A stretch of DNA of 64,000 nt from Homarus americanus (lineage: Eukaryota; Arthropoda; Malacostraca; Decapoda; Nephropidae): NCBI RefSeq assembly GCF_018991925.1, contig NW_024732415.1:3240981-3304980 (forward strand). Direction: 5' to 3'. The first letter of the stretch is position 1. Every line of letters starts with the position of its first letter. A model generated the notes under the pieces. That model was not told the DNA's origin. It worked only from the letters and a program-made list of their open reading frames with translations, and did no database searches. A program made the translations under genes and the position numbers. Of the stretch, positions 1 through 12,990 are shown piece after piece.

Positions 1-36
1 AGAAACAGTATGAATATGACAGAGAAAACCCGTAGA

Positions 37-384
37 GATGATGATGATGGTGGTAATGGTGGTGATGGTGATGATGATGGTGATGGTGGTGATGATGGTG
101 ATGATGGTGATGGTGGTGATGGTGGTGATGGTGGTGATGATGGGGAGGATGGTGATGGTGGTGATGATGGTGATGATGGTGATGGTGGTGATGATGGTGA
201 TGGTGGTGATGGTGGTGATGATGGGGAGGATGGTGATGGTGGTGATGATGGGGAGGATGGTGATGGTGGTGATGATGGTGATGATGGTGATGATGGTGAT
301 GGTGGTGATGATGGTGATGATGGTGATGGTGGTGATGATGGTGATGGTGGTGATGATGGTGATGGTGGTGATGATGGGGAGGAT
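37..384. repeat. GAT/GGT trinucleotide minisatellite
   Basis: About 350 bp built almost only of GAT and GGT triplets, with a GGGGAGGAT variant recurring three times and again at the right end. The plus strand stays open as an Asp/Gly-rich frame because the unit is a multiple of three. That frame has no unique sequence, so I treat it as non-coding. Confidence 0.9.
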
Positions 385-2071
<1,687 letters not shown>

Positions 2072-2148
2072 TGGTGCTCCTGTAGTGAGTGGTGATGGAT
2101 GGTGCTCCTGTAGTGAGTGGCCACAAATGGTGCTCCTGTAGTGAGTGG
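2072..2148. repeat. 28-bp tandem repeat, three copies
   Basis: TGGTGCTCCTGTAGTGAGTG begins at 2072, 2100 and 2128, an exact 28-bp period; the spacer differs between copies. Confidence 0.85.
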
Positions 2149-2772
2149 TTACTGTGAGGTGTGAAACAGACAGGTATGAATCATAGCACCTGGACCACCC
2201 TGTAACAAGCTGCAGTACACCACACTAGACAGAGACACACACACCGACAACATTAATGAGGATCGTACCCACATTAATGTTCTAGTGAGGTGCTTATGTT
2301 GTATAAAACTGTGGGAAAGAGTCTGATAAAATACACCTGAGATGTTTCCGGGAATTAAGACTTAAATACTCCAGGTAAATTAAGTTATTTTCACTTTTAA
2401 AGAGCAGTTAATAGTCATGTTAGTTTAATATATTTTTAAGCGATGTCTCTTCTAATTTTAATGCAGGTTGCTCGAGCTTATTTGCCAAATTTTATGTACT
2501 AAATACTTATAATTTTACATTTTGCTGCTACTTATCTTGTGTGTGGAAGCGTTTTATTTTTCTAGATAACCTCAAGTGTATTTGCTCCTACATTTTTGCC
2601 CTTTGCTAAAATTATCTTGATACTGATATAAATAAATACATATATACATAATGTGGATGTACAGATCAGGTTTGGTGTAATCATGAATGTTGTGGGCTTA
2701 TACTTTATATAAGTCAGGCCATATAGGAATAATAGTGAGAGAAGGTTTATATTCACCGTCCTTTTTAATTCA
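2149..2772. other. Unique sequence, no gene seen
   Basis: AT-rich DNA without long repeats or a supportable frame. It leads directly into the compound telomere-like array. Confidence 0.6.
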
Positions 2773-3265
2773 ACCTTACATATATATGGTCACGATCATA
2801 GGGATAATCTTACCACAAACCTAACCTAACCTAACCTTACATATATATGGTCACGATTATAGGGATAATCTTAACAAAAACCTAACCTAACCTAACCTAA
2901 CCTTAAATATATATGGTCACGATCATAGGGATAATCTTACCACAAACCTAACCTAACCTAACCTAACCTAACCTAACCTAACCTAACCTAACCTAACCTT
3001 ACATATATATGGTCACGATTATAGGGATAATCTTAACAAAAACCTAACCTAACCTAACCTAACCTTACATATATATGGTCACGATTATAGGGATAATCTT
3101 AACAAAAACCTAACCTAACCTAACCTAACCTTACATATATATGGTCACGATCATAGGGATAATCTTAACACAAACCTAACCTAACCTAACCTAACCTAAC
3201 CTAACCTTACATATATATGGTCACGATCATAGGGATAATCTTAACACAAACCTAACCTAACCTAA
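2773..3265. repeat. Compound array: 46-bp core plus variable telomere-like CCTAA runs
   Basis: Seven copies of a 46-bp core (GGTCACGAT at 2788, 2849, 2915, 3011, 3077, 3143 and 3219) are separated by 3, 4, 10, 4, 4 and 6 exact CCTAA pentamers. Core-to-core distances (61, 66, 96, 66, 66, 76) equal 46 plus five times the pentamer count. Each core opens with the variant CCTTA. Copies 2, 4 and 5 contain GATTAT-AGGG-ATAATC, a perfect 6-bp hairpin; the others have GATCAT, one mismatch. CCTAA is the complement of the arthropod telomere repeat TTAGG, so this is an interstitial telomere-like array. Confidence 0.92.
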
Positions 3266-3552
3266 TATAGCATAACCTAAAATAAATAACTTATTTTAAC
3301 CCAACGTAGTCTAATTTATTTTCAGTATAATCTGGTATGTTAGAACAGTAAACGACATCTCAAACGAAAAATGGCATATATCCCCTCTAAAAATATAAAT
3401 AATAATACTAAATTCCATTAAATTATAGCAATAAAATACACCAATTTGGCTAAAATGTCAATTGCATTTTCATGGTTTAATTGGACGATAATCCCTGTTT
3501 AGTGTGACAATTTGCGCAGTTTAACTGACATACAAGCATCTATAAACATGAT
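3266..3552. other. AT-rich flank of the telomere-like array
   Basis: Degenerate CCTAA-like pieces fade into AT-rich DNA. No gene seen. Confidence 0.6.
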
Positions 3553-3755
3553 TGCAAGCAGAGAAACACACAAGCAAACAGAAATACACAAGCAAACACA
3601 GAAATAGACAGGCAAACAAAAACAAACAGAAATAAACAGGCAAATACCGAATTAAGCAGGCAAACAAGAAGCACACAAGCAAACAGAAATACACGTGTAA
3701 ACAAAGAAAACACAAGCAAAACAGAAAAGCACACAAGCAACCAGAATAAACCATG
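3553..3755. repeat. Degenerate AAGCAAACAGAAATACAC repeat
   Basis: An imperfect repeat of about 18-20 bp, combining AAGCAAACA and GAAATACAC pieces, runs for 200 bp. The Phe/Cys-rich frames on the minus strand are by-products of this repeat. Confidence 0.7.
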
Positions 3756-4002
3756 TCTCCACCATAAGGTAAAAGCAGCTTGTCAACAGCGGGAGAAAAT
3801 ATGGTATAACTCCTACCTTGATGTAGCCGTCACAACCCACCGCTCAATAACGATATACAAGCACAGGTGGGAAAAAGTGCGTGTGAATGCTAATTACTCC
3901 CGAGTATATAAACACACACTTACATACGTGCAGGAGTATACACACACACACTTACATGGTACCGACAGATACGACAGACACATGCATTTACACACACACA
4001 CG

Positions 4003-4041
<39 letters not shown>

Positions 4042-4477
4042 TTATGAGTTCGTTTCTCTACTCTTGTGTATATTTTTTCTCTTTATCTCTTCCTCTTTCC
4101 CTCCCATAATCCTCTCTTTTTTTCCTGCCTCCCTCTTACGACACACAAACAAGACATTACAGGTAACTAAGTAGTTATCTGTTTGACCCTTAATTACTCA
4201 CCTGGCCAAGTATTGTTCGTACACATGGATGAGTGGACGTGGATTATGGTCCCTCTGTTTCCTCTCTCTCACGAATTAATGATGAGAGCACCGCCCAGAT
4301 CGCTGTTTCCCACTTTGAAGAGGTTTCTCCATGCGAATAATCTTGTCCAGCCGATTTCGGTGTCACTCGTCTGTGGCTTTCAGCAGCACACGGGTTCTCA
4401 TATTCACGGATATGTTCATTTTTCTCTCATTTTCGGAAGGATAATTAATCGCTCATGATCACGGATATGTTCATTTT
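3756..4477. other. Mixed sequence with a CT tract and a 19-bp duplication
   Basis: Contains short CA runs, (CT)n at 4006-4036 and pyrimidine-rich DNA to about 4140. TCACGGATATGTTCATTTT occurs exactly at 4404-4422 and 4459-4477. An open frame of 91 codons at 4183-4458 matches no family I know and is probably chance. Confidence 0.55.
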
Positions 4478-4745
4478 CCCTCCACCTCTCTCCTATGTCC
4501 CCAATACTCCCTCCTCTCCCACACTCCCTCCATCCCTCTCTTTCCCTTCACTTCTCTACCACTCCTTCTTTCTCCTTTCCCACTAATCTCTCCCTTCACC
4601 TCCTCTCCATCTCTCCACCACTCCGTCATTCCCTCCTTCTCCCTCCCTCTCCACCACTCCCTCGCTCCCCCTCCACCCCTACACCATTCCCTCCTTCCCT
4701 CTCTCTCCCCTCACCTACTTTTCTCCCTCCCACCCTATTAAATAC
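4478..4745. repeat. Polypyrimidine (C/T) low-complexity tract
   Basis: Nearly all C and T on the plus strand, with TCTCC and CCCTCC words repeating irregularly. It could form triplex-type structures. Confidence 0.8.
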
Positions 4746-5362
4746 GCTCCGATAGTCAATGTAACACCCAGACAAGGGAAAACGAACCTTCAGCTCTTAA
4801 TTCACAAGGGCCAGTATCCTCTTGACCCTCATACGTTGAAGGCTTTAAAATTGAACCTGGAACTTGCAATTCCAACCATTTACTGGAAAATTTGACGATT
4901 TTTAAAATGGCCATTAGAGATCGGGAAACATTATTGACATTTGTGGTAGTGAGTTTTTTCTATTGATTAATTATTTTTAAGTGATGTTAATGATAGTTTG
5001 ATGTTAGTGATGATGATAGTAATGTTGCTAACGTTGATAATTATGATACTTGATATAATAATAATAATAATAAAAATAATAGTGTGTTCAGAATTATTTA
5101 AAATTAGTATAGGTTAAAATGATTCTAATATCATCTAAAGGAATAAACTAATAACGTTATATAAAGGTAACAGTAAATATATAACTCTTACTACATAACA
5201 TCGGTTCTAATGGTTACAGTCAACAACTAACGGCCGGTATCTCAAGTCGTTAAGGTGGGTGATTAACGGCTTTACCGATTTTAACGACGATAAACGTTTT
5301 TTAACGATTTTAACGTCTAAAACGAATTATGCTGTATAACCCTCAATTAAATTTTTAAGGCA

Positions 5363-5364
<2 letters not shown>
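4746..5364. other. AT-rich unique sequence, no gene seen
   Basis: Includes a short TAA run near 5057 and a locally repeated TTTTAACGA word at 5276-5310. No coding signal. Confidence 0.55.
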
Positions 5365-5399
<35 letters not shown>

Positions 5400-5500
5400 C
5401 GCATTATATGCAGGTATATTTTTTTACTTGTACTATTACATCTATTACTAATTTTAGTATATTATAATCATTATTACTAATTATTCCTGATATATGTATA

Positions 5501-5584
<84 letters not shown>
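5365..5584. repeat. (TTA)n and (TA)n microsatellites
   Basis: (TTA)n at about 5365-5398, then (TA)n at 5489-5584 with two early TATG variants; an unrelated AT-rich 90 bp lies between. Confidence 0.9.
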
Positions 5585-5587
<3 letters not shown>

Positions 5588-6430
5588 TCATCGTGGGGGG
5601 ACTTTCTTCAGATTTATGTAATTAAAGCATCAGTTTTAAAGGACAGTTACAAGTGGGATGTTCGACGATATATTGTGTGCTCAAATTCTTTTGACTCTTA
5701 TTTTTCGCCCCCTAGGCCCCGTTGTGGGTCGATGACCTTTGCCCGGGTGGGCTATTCCTCGTAAAACATATATCTATAAGGCAGGGGCTAATATATCTAT
5801 AACGCAGCTTCTAGGTTTTGTTGTTATCATTATTCGCGAAAATAATTACCTTCAAATTCGTGATTTTTTCCTGGTATTTTTCCATTATTGCTGCACAAGT
5901 CAACACTTGTCGTCCTACAATGAAAACCTTGAATGGTGCAGTTGATTAAATTCTTCTAGATGACAATGGCGGGCACTGAGTTGACGGTAGTGAGACGTTG
6001 ACGTTATAATGAGATGACTGCACTTTAACTGTTAAGGTATTTAAACACGTAACACTGTTAATAATTACACTAGTCCATCAACAATTAAATTTTGTTTTTA
6101 TTTATATATTCTAATTAAAGCTCCCAGGCTGTAAACATATTTGATGAAAATATAATACCGTGTGTAATTTTATTCTTTGTGACTTTTAAACTAAAAGTTA
6201 AATATTCATTGGAATTACAATTTATACAACTATTCTATCTTGGTCAGAGCACTTTTGTTATGTACTGTGCTGTGCTGTGCTGTGCTGTGCTGTGCAGCCG
6301 TCCGTCCTCTCACTGTGGGTCTCTGTCATCTCAATAGTTATTCACTATCTCAGACAATACCTAATTAATATCTTCCTCTCCGAGTCATTTTTCGTTTCAT
6401 TCATTTCCTTGATTTTGTGATAATATGAAT

Positions 6431-6431
<1 letters not shown>
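5585..6431. other. Unique sequence with a short CTGTG repeat
   Basis: Six CTGTG pentamers at 6265-6295; otherwise no repeat or gene. A frame at 5504-5764 starts inside the TA tract and is not supportable. Confidence 0.55.

Positions 6432-6526
<95 letters not shown>
6432..6526. repeat. (CT)n microsatellite
   Basis: Pure CT for 95 bp. Confidence 0.97.
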
Positions 6527-6529
<3 letters not shown>

Positions 6530-6618
6530 ATTCATTCTTTTCCCTTTGTTGTCTGCCTTTCTGTTACCTCACCTCTTTCTCAAAACTCCATGGTTCTAAA
6601 CATCAATCACCCCCCCCC

Positions 6619-6690
6619 TCTCACCCTCCCTCTCTCCCTCCCTCTCACCCTCCCTCTCTCCCTCCCTCTCACCCTCCCTCTCTCACACCC
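6619..6690. repeat. 24-bp pyrimidine repeat, three copies
   Basis: CTCTCACCCTCCCTCTCTCC-type unit repeats at 6619, 6643 and 6667 after a run of C. Confidence 0.8.
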
Positions 6691-7616
6691 TTACCACACA
6701 TTTTATAAAAACAAATCGCACATCTTCTCAAACAGACCTCCACTCTTACACACTTCTTATTCCTTGTCATATTTTTGTCCCCATCACTCTGTATCTAAAG
6801 CCATTTGTCTTACTTGTCAGCACTGATAAAGCGACCCTTCATCTTAACTAACATTATCTAGTGAAAGTACTGTATGAAAATGACTTGTGAACACCGTGCA
6901 TCTCTGTTCAGTGTAAGTCATAATGATGTACCGTTAGTCTTGGTGTATCTAAGGTGATGTTTATGTCATTTATCAGAGCCATTTTAATGTATCGTTGTTT
7001 TAGTGTACTGTCCCGGGTTGGTTTACGTATAAAGAATAGATGTGGGGCTGTGAACACTTGGCCTCCTCCTGTGTCGACTGGGACTGTTTGTGTGTTGTAA
7101 TGAATGATACGAGTAAATCTGAGTTAATTTATGTAACATTTAACATAATTACTTATCGTTCTGAGCTGTTGAAGGTGATATATGGTCTGAAGTAGTTTAA
7201 GGTAATTTACGTTTAGGTCACCGTAAAACTTATTAAGGGAATTTTATTTATTTATTGTAATAACTAACATTTATGAGACAATCAGAGTGAGAGACAGACA
7301 CCCAGATGAAGATAACTAGTAAAGGCGTTGACTTTAACTGGAACACGCGATATATCCCCGAACGTCTACCAAATCCTCCCATCTCGTTAAATATCACTTG
7401 TACATTGGATCTAAGTCGAGTACTCGTTATATCCCCGAACGCACTCCATCCCTGCATTCTCATGGTTAAATACCACTGGCTCTGACACCAGTACGTAAGG
7501 GTATTATATAAAACTCCACACAAGGTGAGTTTTTATAGGAATTTTTACGAAATAAAAACTAACCAGTAAATCATCAGTTTTAATCGGACACGAATATTAA
7601 TGATTCGTTCAGCGTC
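6691..7616. other. Unique sequence with a 77-bp-spaced word pair
   Basis: ATATCCCCGAACG occurs at 7352-7364 and 7429-7441 within weakly similar flanks, suggesting one old tandem duplication. No gene seen. Confidence 0.55.
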
Positions 7617-7724
7617 TTATAGAGGGAGGAGGGGTGGGGAGGAAAGGGGGGAGGTGTGAGGGGATGGGGGAGGTGTGAGAGGATGGGGGGGATAGGGGAT
7701 AGGTGAGGGAAGGAGATGGGAAGT
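7617..7724. repeat. G-rich polypurine tract
   Basis: GGGGAGGTGTGAGAGGATGG-like words repeat two to three times, with several GGG runs. Confidence 0.7.
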
Positions 7725-7897
7725 AGTGTGTGTATAGAGTCTTAAAATTTTCCTGTATATTCTTTTAAGATTTATTACGTGTTTACGATAGATAAGCGAC
7801 GGACATGACAGCGAGAGAACCACAAGAATATCGTATGAATATTTATATAGGGTTAAGGCTTTTAAATATGTCGAGATAATGTAGCGTCAAGTACTGT

Positions 7898-7899
<2 letters not shown>

Positions 7900-7986
<87 letters not shown>
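7900..7986. repeat. (CT)n microsatellite
   Basis: Pure CT, 87 bp. Confidence 0.97.
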
Positions 7987-7989
<3 letters not shown>

Positions 7990-8339
7990 CAACTAACATC
8001 GTTATTAATCTACTGAGCAATTAAATGTGTTATATAAATCACCCCAGGCAATATAAACTGATATATATATATCCACCCAAGTAGGAATAATTTTTGTCCT
8101 TAATAAGAGAGTCACTGTTTACTAAGGTCGGTAGAGAAAGACTGAACCTTGTTGCTTGATAATAATTTACTTAAGTGTGTGTGATGGATGGTCGCCGCGT
8201 CTCTGTGTATCACTTTAGTCTCTTATTTTTATCTAAATCTTGAATGTTGGTGATAAATTTGATCGGTAGTTATTTATCGGTAGAGAGAATTATCTCTGTG
8301 TTAATTTAGTATTAATGTGATTATTTGGGTGATGATTTT

Positions 8340-8341
<2 letters not shown>
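7987..8341. other. Unique AT-rich sequence, nothing seen
   Basis: Only a short TA run near 8063; no gene or repeat. Confidence 0.55.
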
Positions 8342-8389
<48 letters not shown>

Positions 8390-8428
8390 ATAAATAATAA
8401 TAATAACAATAACAATAATAATAATAAC

Positions 8429-8473
<45 letters not shown>
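8342..8473. repeat. (ATA)n microsatellite with AAC variants
   Basis: ATA triplets with a few ACA interruptions for about 130 bp. All three overlapping homopolymer-like frames (Asn, Ile, Leu) come from it. Confidence 0.95.
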
Positions 8474-8474
<1 letters not shown>

Positions 8475-8617
8475 GCAACAGCATCAATGAAACAATAGTT
8501 ATAACTACCCCTCCTTCCCCTCGCCAAAAGCCCAATTGAGTTCTACAATAGGGCATAACCCAATTAAATTTGGCGGATGTAGCGGTCGTTTCTTGTCCCA
8601 CGAATATTCATAAAAGC

Positions 8618-8619
<2 letters not shown>

Positions 8620-8651
<32 letters not shown>
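8620..8651. repeat. (GT)n microsatellite next to a retroelement 3' end
   Basis: GT for 32 bp, lying immediately beyond the 3' end of the minus-strand retroelement fragment at 8652-8728. Confidence 0.9.
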
Positions 8652-8654
<3 letters not shown>

Positions 8655-8728
8655 ATATATGTAATAATTAACGGTTTATTGAAAAAAAGTTCTGCAGCCC
8701 GAAGGCTGAAAATATACATTGGACATAA
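8652..8728 (-). mobile_element. 3' end of a non-LTR retroelement, truncated copy
   Basis: Read on the minus strand this gives TGTATATTTTCAGCCTTC, then TCAATAAACCGTTAATTATT, then the CA strand of the adjoining GT tract. The same words in the same order end the LINE remnant at 39980-40054. It keeps only the 3' UTR end with its AATAAA and a short TTA-type tail; no coding part remains. Confidence 0.75.
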
Positions 8729-8832
8729 ATGACTTATTACATACATTGGTGGTTTAACAAAAGCCTTCATTAGAGAAGGTGAAGGAACTTACAGTGAACA
8801 TACAGATTAATGTAGGTGTTGAACAGCAAGCA

Positions 8833-9311
8833 CGTAGTGTAGTAACTCCCTCCCAGATGGTGTTAGGAGGGACGTCACGTGGTGTAGTAGTTCCCTCACA
8901 GATGGTGTTATGAGGGACCTGACTTCGTGTAGTAATTCCCTCACAGATGGTGTTATGAGGGACCACGTGGTGTAGTAATTCCCTCACAGATGGTGATATG
9001 AGGGGCCTCACGTGGTGTATTAATTCCCTCACAGATGGTGTTATGAGGGGCCTCACGTGGTGTAGTAATTCCCTCACAGATGGTGTTATGAGGGGGCCTC
9101 AAGTAGTGTAGTAATTCCTCACAGATGTGAAAATTGACAAGGGGCCTCACGTGGTGTAGTAATTCCCTCACAGATGGTGGACCTCACGTGGTGTAGGAAT
9201 TCCCTCACAGATGGTGTTATGAGGGGCCTCACGTGGTGTAGTAATTCCCTCACAGATGGTGTTATGAGGGGCCTCACGTGGTGTAGTAGTTCCCTCACAG
9301 ACGGTGTTCTA
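8833..9311. repeat. 45-bp minisatellite, about 11 units
   Basis: Unit words are GTGTAGTAATTCCCTCACAG and ATGGTGTTATGAGGGGCCTC. About 11 copies of the CACAGATGG word (first copy CCCAGATGG, last CACAGACGG) occur between 8850 and 9303. Several units are shortened (near 9168) or altered (near 9120, with a unique GAAAATTGACAA). A 45-bp period keeps minus-strand frames open; I see no independent support for coding. Confidence 0.9.
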
Positions 9312-9664
9312 TGAGTGAGGTGTGGTCCCAGGCCTTCCTATCATAGACGGATTAACACATCGCTGGTTGTTGGGTCGGGCCGTTATCACTGGGTACCTGG
9401 GACCTCACTGTGTGAAGGTCAACTTGGGTACCACTGTTACTGTTGAGTTGTTCTCACTGACTTAAGCACTGTTCACCACTGTTCACCTCTGTTTAACACT
9501 GGTTCCATTCCTTTCCTAAATGAAATAGTAACTTCTGGCGTGAACTTGTTGATATTCCGGTGGGGAGGAGGGTTCAGGGGAGGGAGTTGGTATGGGCCAA
9601 CAAACAGTTGACCTGGCTGCTCCGAGAGGAGCGCCAGGTACGTCTTGACCCTTCGGTGGTCAGG
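9312..9664. other. Unique GC-moderate sequence, no gene assigned
   Basis: A frame crosses 9473-9751 on the minus strand and another on the plus strand. A CAGGTACGT word resembling a splice donor lies near 9635. Neither frame matches a family I recognise, so no exon is called. Confidence 0.45.
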
Positions 9665-9713
<49 letters not shown>

Positions 9714-9813
9714 ATTACATAACCTCTATCAATATAATAACACAAGTACAAAGTATAAAACTCTTGACATGCATTAAACTATTTATTAATATTATAACAC
9801 AAGTACAAAGTAT
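9665..9813. repeat. (GT)n tract and an adjacent 20-bp duplication
   Basis: (GT)n at 9665-9712. ATAACACAAGTACAAAGTAT is then present exactly at 9737-9756 and 9794-9813, 57 bp apart. Confidence 0.85.
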
Positions 9814-10269
9814 TATAAAATTATATATGTGTTAAATAAATTACTAATCGAATTAAAAGAACGATTTGGTGTGATGTGACTATGTAACCAAGGGGGGAAT
9901 ACATTGTCTTTAATTATTATTACGTGTAAATATGTGCCTTTAATTTGTAATGATAAAATTTAGTTGCGATTGCCAGTGTAAATATGTGCATTTACTTCCC
10001 ATGTGTACACGAATGACGATAAGTAATAATGTACCTTGTTTGTTTATGTTGAGTTATAATTCTTTATTGATTTTATCTGTGTATTTATTCGCTCACGTAC
10101 CTGTACTTATACCTGCCCCTGTACCTGTAATTATAGCCCACCAGACTATAATACATTATAAGTGTTTCTTAAACTCTTTAATTTTACGTTATTAATATAT
10201 TCTCGTTCTTCACTTTGTAATCGGTTTTCTTTGTTCGTGACATTTTGTAGAATGAAAGACATATTTTTG
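9814..10269. other. AT-rich unique sequence, no gene seen
   Basis: A few CCTGTACCTGTA-like words at 10095-10135 recall the array at 15690 but do not form one here. Confidence 0.5.
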
Positions 10270-10608
<339 letters not shown>

Positions 10609-10877
10609 AACCTATACTGTATATGCCCTCACATAGTGTTGACATACCAGAGGCGATGTTCCATTATCAACAGAGTGTAATTAGACAGATAGATGGATAG
10701 ATAGACACTGGGAAATGAATTTGATATAGAAAAATAGATAAACAGTTGCATAGGCAAGTGACCAGACATAGTTATATAAAAAATAAAGACCAACAGACAG
10801 ACAGATATAAAGGTTGATGAGAAGAAAAGTGTTTGTTGTAGGAGCAGCAGTCAAAATAAAGGTGTTGCCGACAAACT
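10609..10877. other. Unique sequence with short GATA/ACAG runs
   Basis: AGATAGAT words near 10686-10712 and CAGACAGACAG near 10792. No gene. Confidence 0.55.
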
Positions 10878-11290
10878 GGAATTATCAATGATGAAGGAGA
10901 GGAGCTGTGGTAATTTATGAGTGAGAGCAAGAAATGGTGCGGTGAGAGAGAGTGTGTGTGTGTGTGTGTGTGTGAGGGAGAGAATGAAGGAGAGGGAGAA
11001 AAAGAGAGAGACTTATCAATGATGGAGGAGAGAGAGACTGTGAGAGCATGAAATGGTTGAGTGAGGGAGTGAGAAAGAGAGGGAGGGAGGGAGACTTATC
11101 TGTGTTCAAGGGGAGACACTGTGGGAGTGAGAAATAGTGAGAGAGGGAAGAGAGAGAGAGAAGAGAAAGACAGAGAGAAAGAGAGGGAGGGAAGGAGACT
11201 TATCTGTGTTCAAGGGGAGACACTGTGGGAGTGAGAAATAGTGAGAGAGGGAAGAGAGAGAGAGAAGAGAAAGGCAGAGAGGGGGTCCCT
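10878..11290. repeat. Purine-rich tandem repeat of about 100 bp, four decaying copies
   Basis: Units begin at about 10878, 11010, 11091 and 11195. The last two are nearly identical over some 80 bp (GAGACTTATCTGTGTTCAAG opening each, 104 bp apart). The first two share TTATCAATGATG and GAGAGCA-GAAATGG but are diverged. Embedded GT and GA microsatellites vary in length. Confidence 0.75.
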
Positions 11291-11441
11291 AATCGTCAAC
11301 TAAGGCGCTCCCTATCACTCCCAAGACAGGACAAGGGAAGAGGCGCTCGACGACACTATATAAAGAACATTATTTATCACCTGTCATCATCTACCGCCAA
11401 ACACTCCTGAATATTTTACAACCTTAACGATCCTTGTTCAT
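11291..11441. other. Short unique segment
   Basis: No feature seen apart from AT-rich DNA between arrays. Confidence 0.5.
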
Positions 11442-11695
11442 GTGTGTGTGTGTGTGTGTGTTAATCTTTACATACATACATTTATACATACATACATACA
11501 TACATACATACATACATACATACACACATACATACATACCCCTTCTAACCCAAACACCCACCTCCTTATCCCCACACCCCCCCCCACACTCTCTTCTCTC
11601 TCCTAAGCCCCCTACACCTCCTCCATCCCCAATCCCCAACTTGCCTCCCAATCCCCTCTCCCCATCCCCCCACTTCCCCCCCACCCAGCAAAATT
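11442..11695. repeat. GT, CATA and C-rich low-complexity cluster
   Basis: (GT)n at 11442-11460, (CATA)n at 11471-11540, then a C-rich stretch to about 11695 with CCCCAATCCCC-type words. Confidence 0.85.
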
Positions 11696-11911
11696 CACAC
11701 GCACAAAATTCATGACAGCACACACGAAAAGCAAGATATTTCCATTAATATTTTTCGGCTGGCCCTTGAGCGGGGACAATTACCACTCACACTGAAGGGC
11801 CGGCGGCAGCTCTTTTGTTTGTTTTTTGTTGTTTGTTTCTTCTTATCCTCGGGGGTCAAGACACGAGCTGGAGAAGAAATTTACTTGAGAGAAATAACGC
11901 TGCTGTATATA

Positions 11912-11974
11912 ATGTGTGTGTGTGTGTGTGTGTGTGAGGTGAAGTTTGGTTCAAGTGGAATGGGCTTGATGAGT

Positions 11975-12028
<54 letters not shown>
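11912..12028. repeat. (GT)n and (GA)n microsatellites
   Basis: GT at 11912-11936 and GA at 11981-12028, separated by a 44-bp unique spacer. Confidence 0.95.
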
Positions 12029-12029
<1 letters not shown>

Positions 12030-12632
12030 GTATAAAACAACGAGAATAAGAATAACAATAAGAAATATGTAATTGAATAAACGGTATAAATATAGAAAGC
12101 TTCATTGGGTAATATATGATACACTGTTATGTGGTGTAAAATAATGTATAATGAAACAAGTTGGAAAATAAAACGTGTCTTAAGTTAATTAATAAACTAG
12201 AAATACATGATTCAATAAATCTTTAATAAAAACAAAGATAAAATATGAATATCAAAATTAAATAAATTAACATATAATGAAAGAGATTAATATTTATAAA
12301 TGGAGAATAAAATGAAAGGTGTATAAAAGAAAGAGGAAAAGAAAATCCATTGTACCGCAAGACGACTCAAACAACTTCATCCCTCGGGAGGAAAAAAAAA
12401 GAAAAGAAAAAATATAATCCGAGCAATTTATTTTAATTCTTCTCAAACACAAAATCACTTCTTTTTGTAGCCCTTCATTTAACTCCTCATCAAAATATGC
12501 CACGGGAAAATTTCCGAGGGGCAGAAAGTAATGAGGTTCGTTATTTAAGATTTTACTTCTGTTGTCAAAGATTGAATTTTTGACTCACTGAAGAAAAATA
12601 TTGAAACGTGTGTATTTAGTAACCTTTGGAGG
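12029..12632. other. AT-rich unique sequence, no gene seen
   Basis: Dominated by A/T runs; no supportable frame. Confidence 0.6.
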
Positions 12633-12750
12633 CGTCTTATGGTGGTACTATGTGGTACTTGGTAAACGTCTTATGGTGGTACTGTGTGGTACTTGGTAAA
12701 CGTCTTATGGTGGTACTGTGTGGTACTTGGTAAACATCTTGTGGAAGTAC
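12633..12750. repeat. 34-bp tandem repeat, four copies
   Basis: CGTCTTATGGTGGTACT starts at 12633, 12667 and 12701, with a diverged fourth copy at 12735: a constant 34-bp step. The second half of the unit is TGTGGTACTTGGTAAA. Confidence 0.9.
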
Positions 12751-12841
12751 TGTATGGTATTGGGAGATGTTTTTCCTTGCATTTTTATACATATCTTATT
12801 TCTTTATTTTTTCTTCTATGGTGTTTTAATATAAAAGTTAT

Positions 12842-12990
12842 AGTGGGTCCCATATACCTGACAGCCCATTAAGGGTAGTGTGGATACAGTATACTGTTAA
12901 CTAAACCCTTGCACTCGGCCACCTTGACCTCCGTAGGTGTAAGTCTTTAGGTACCCATTCGCTTGAGGTGATCCCGGGTTCGAACCAAAG
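12842..12990 (-). mobile_element. tRNA-derived SINE copy (family A)
   Basis: On the minus strand it reads GGTTCGAACCCGGGAT (tRNA B-box-like, 12986-12971), then AATGGGTACCTAAAG, GGTGGCCGAGTGCAAGGG, ACAGTATACTGTATCCACAC, ACCCTTAATGGGCTGTC and TATGGGACCCACT. Order and words match the copy at 34412-34640. The piece between B box and AATGGGTACC is shorter here than in other copies. Confidence 0.85.

Noticed and set aside
2800..2815. TAGGGATAA resembling the start of an I-SceI homing-endonuclease site
   Set aside because: Only the first nine bases agree; the rest of the 18-bp site is absent in all seven cores.
2773..3265. Chromosome terminus
   Set aside because: CCTAA runs are short, interrupted by a non-telomeric core and embedded in unique DNA on both sides.
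9560..9660. Possible exon ending CAGGTACGT
   Set aside because: A single donor-like word without an acceptor, branch point or recognisable peptide is not enough.
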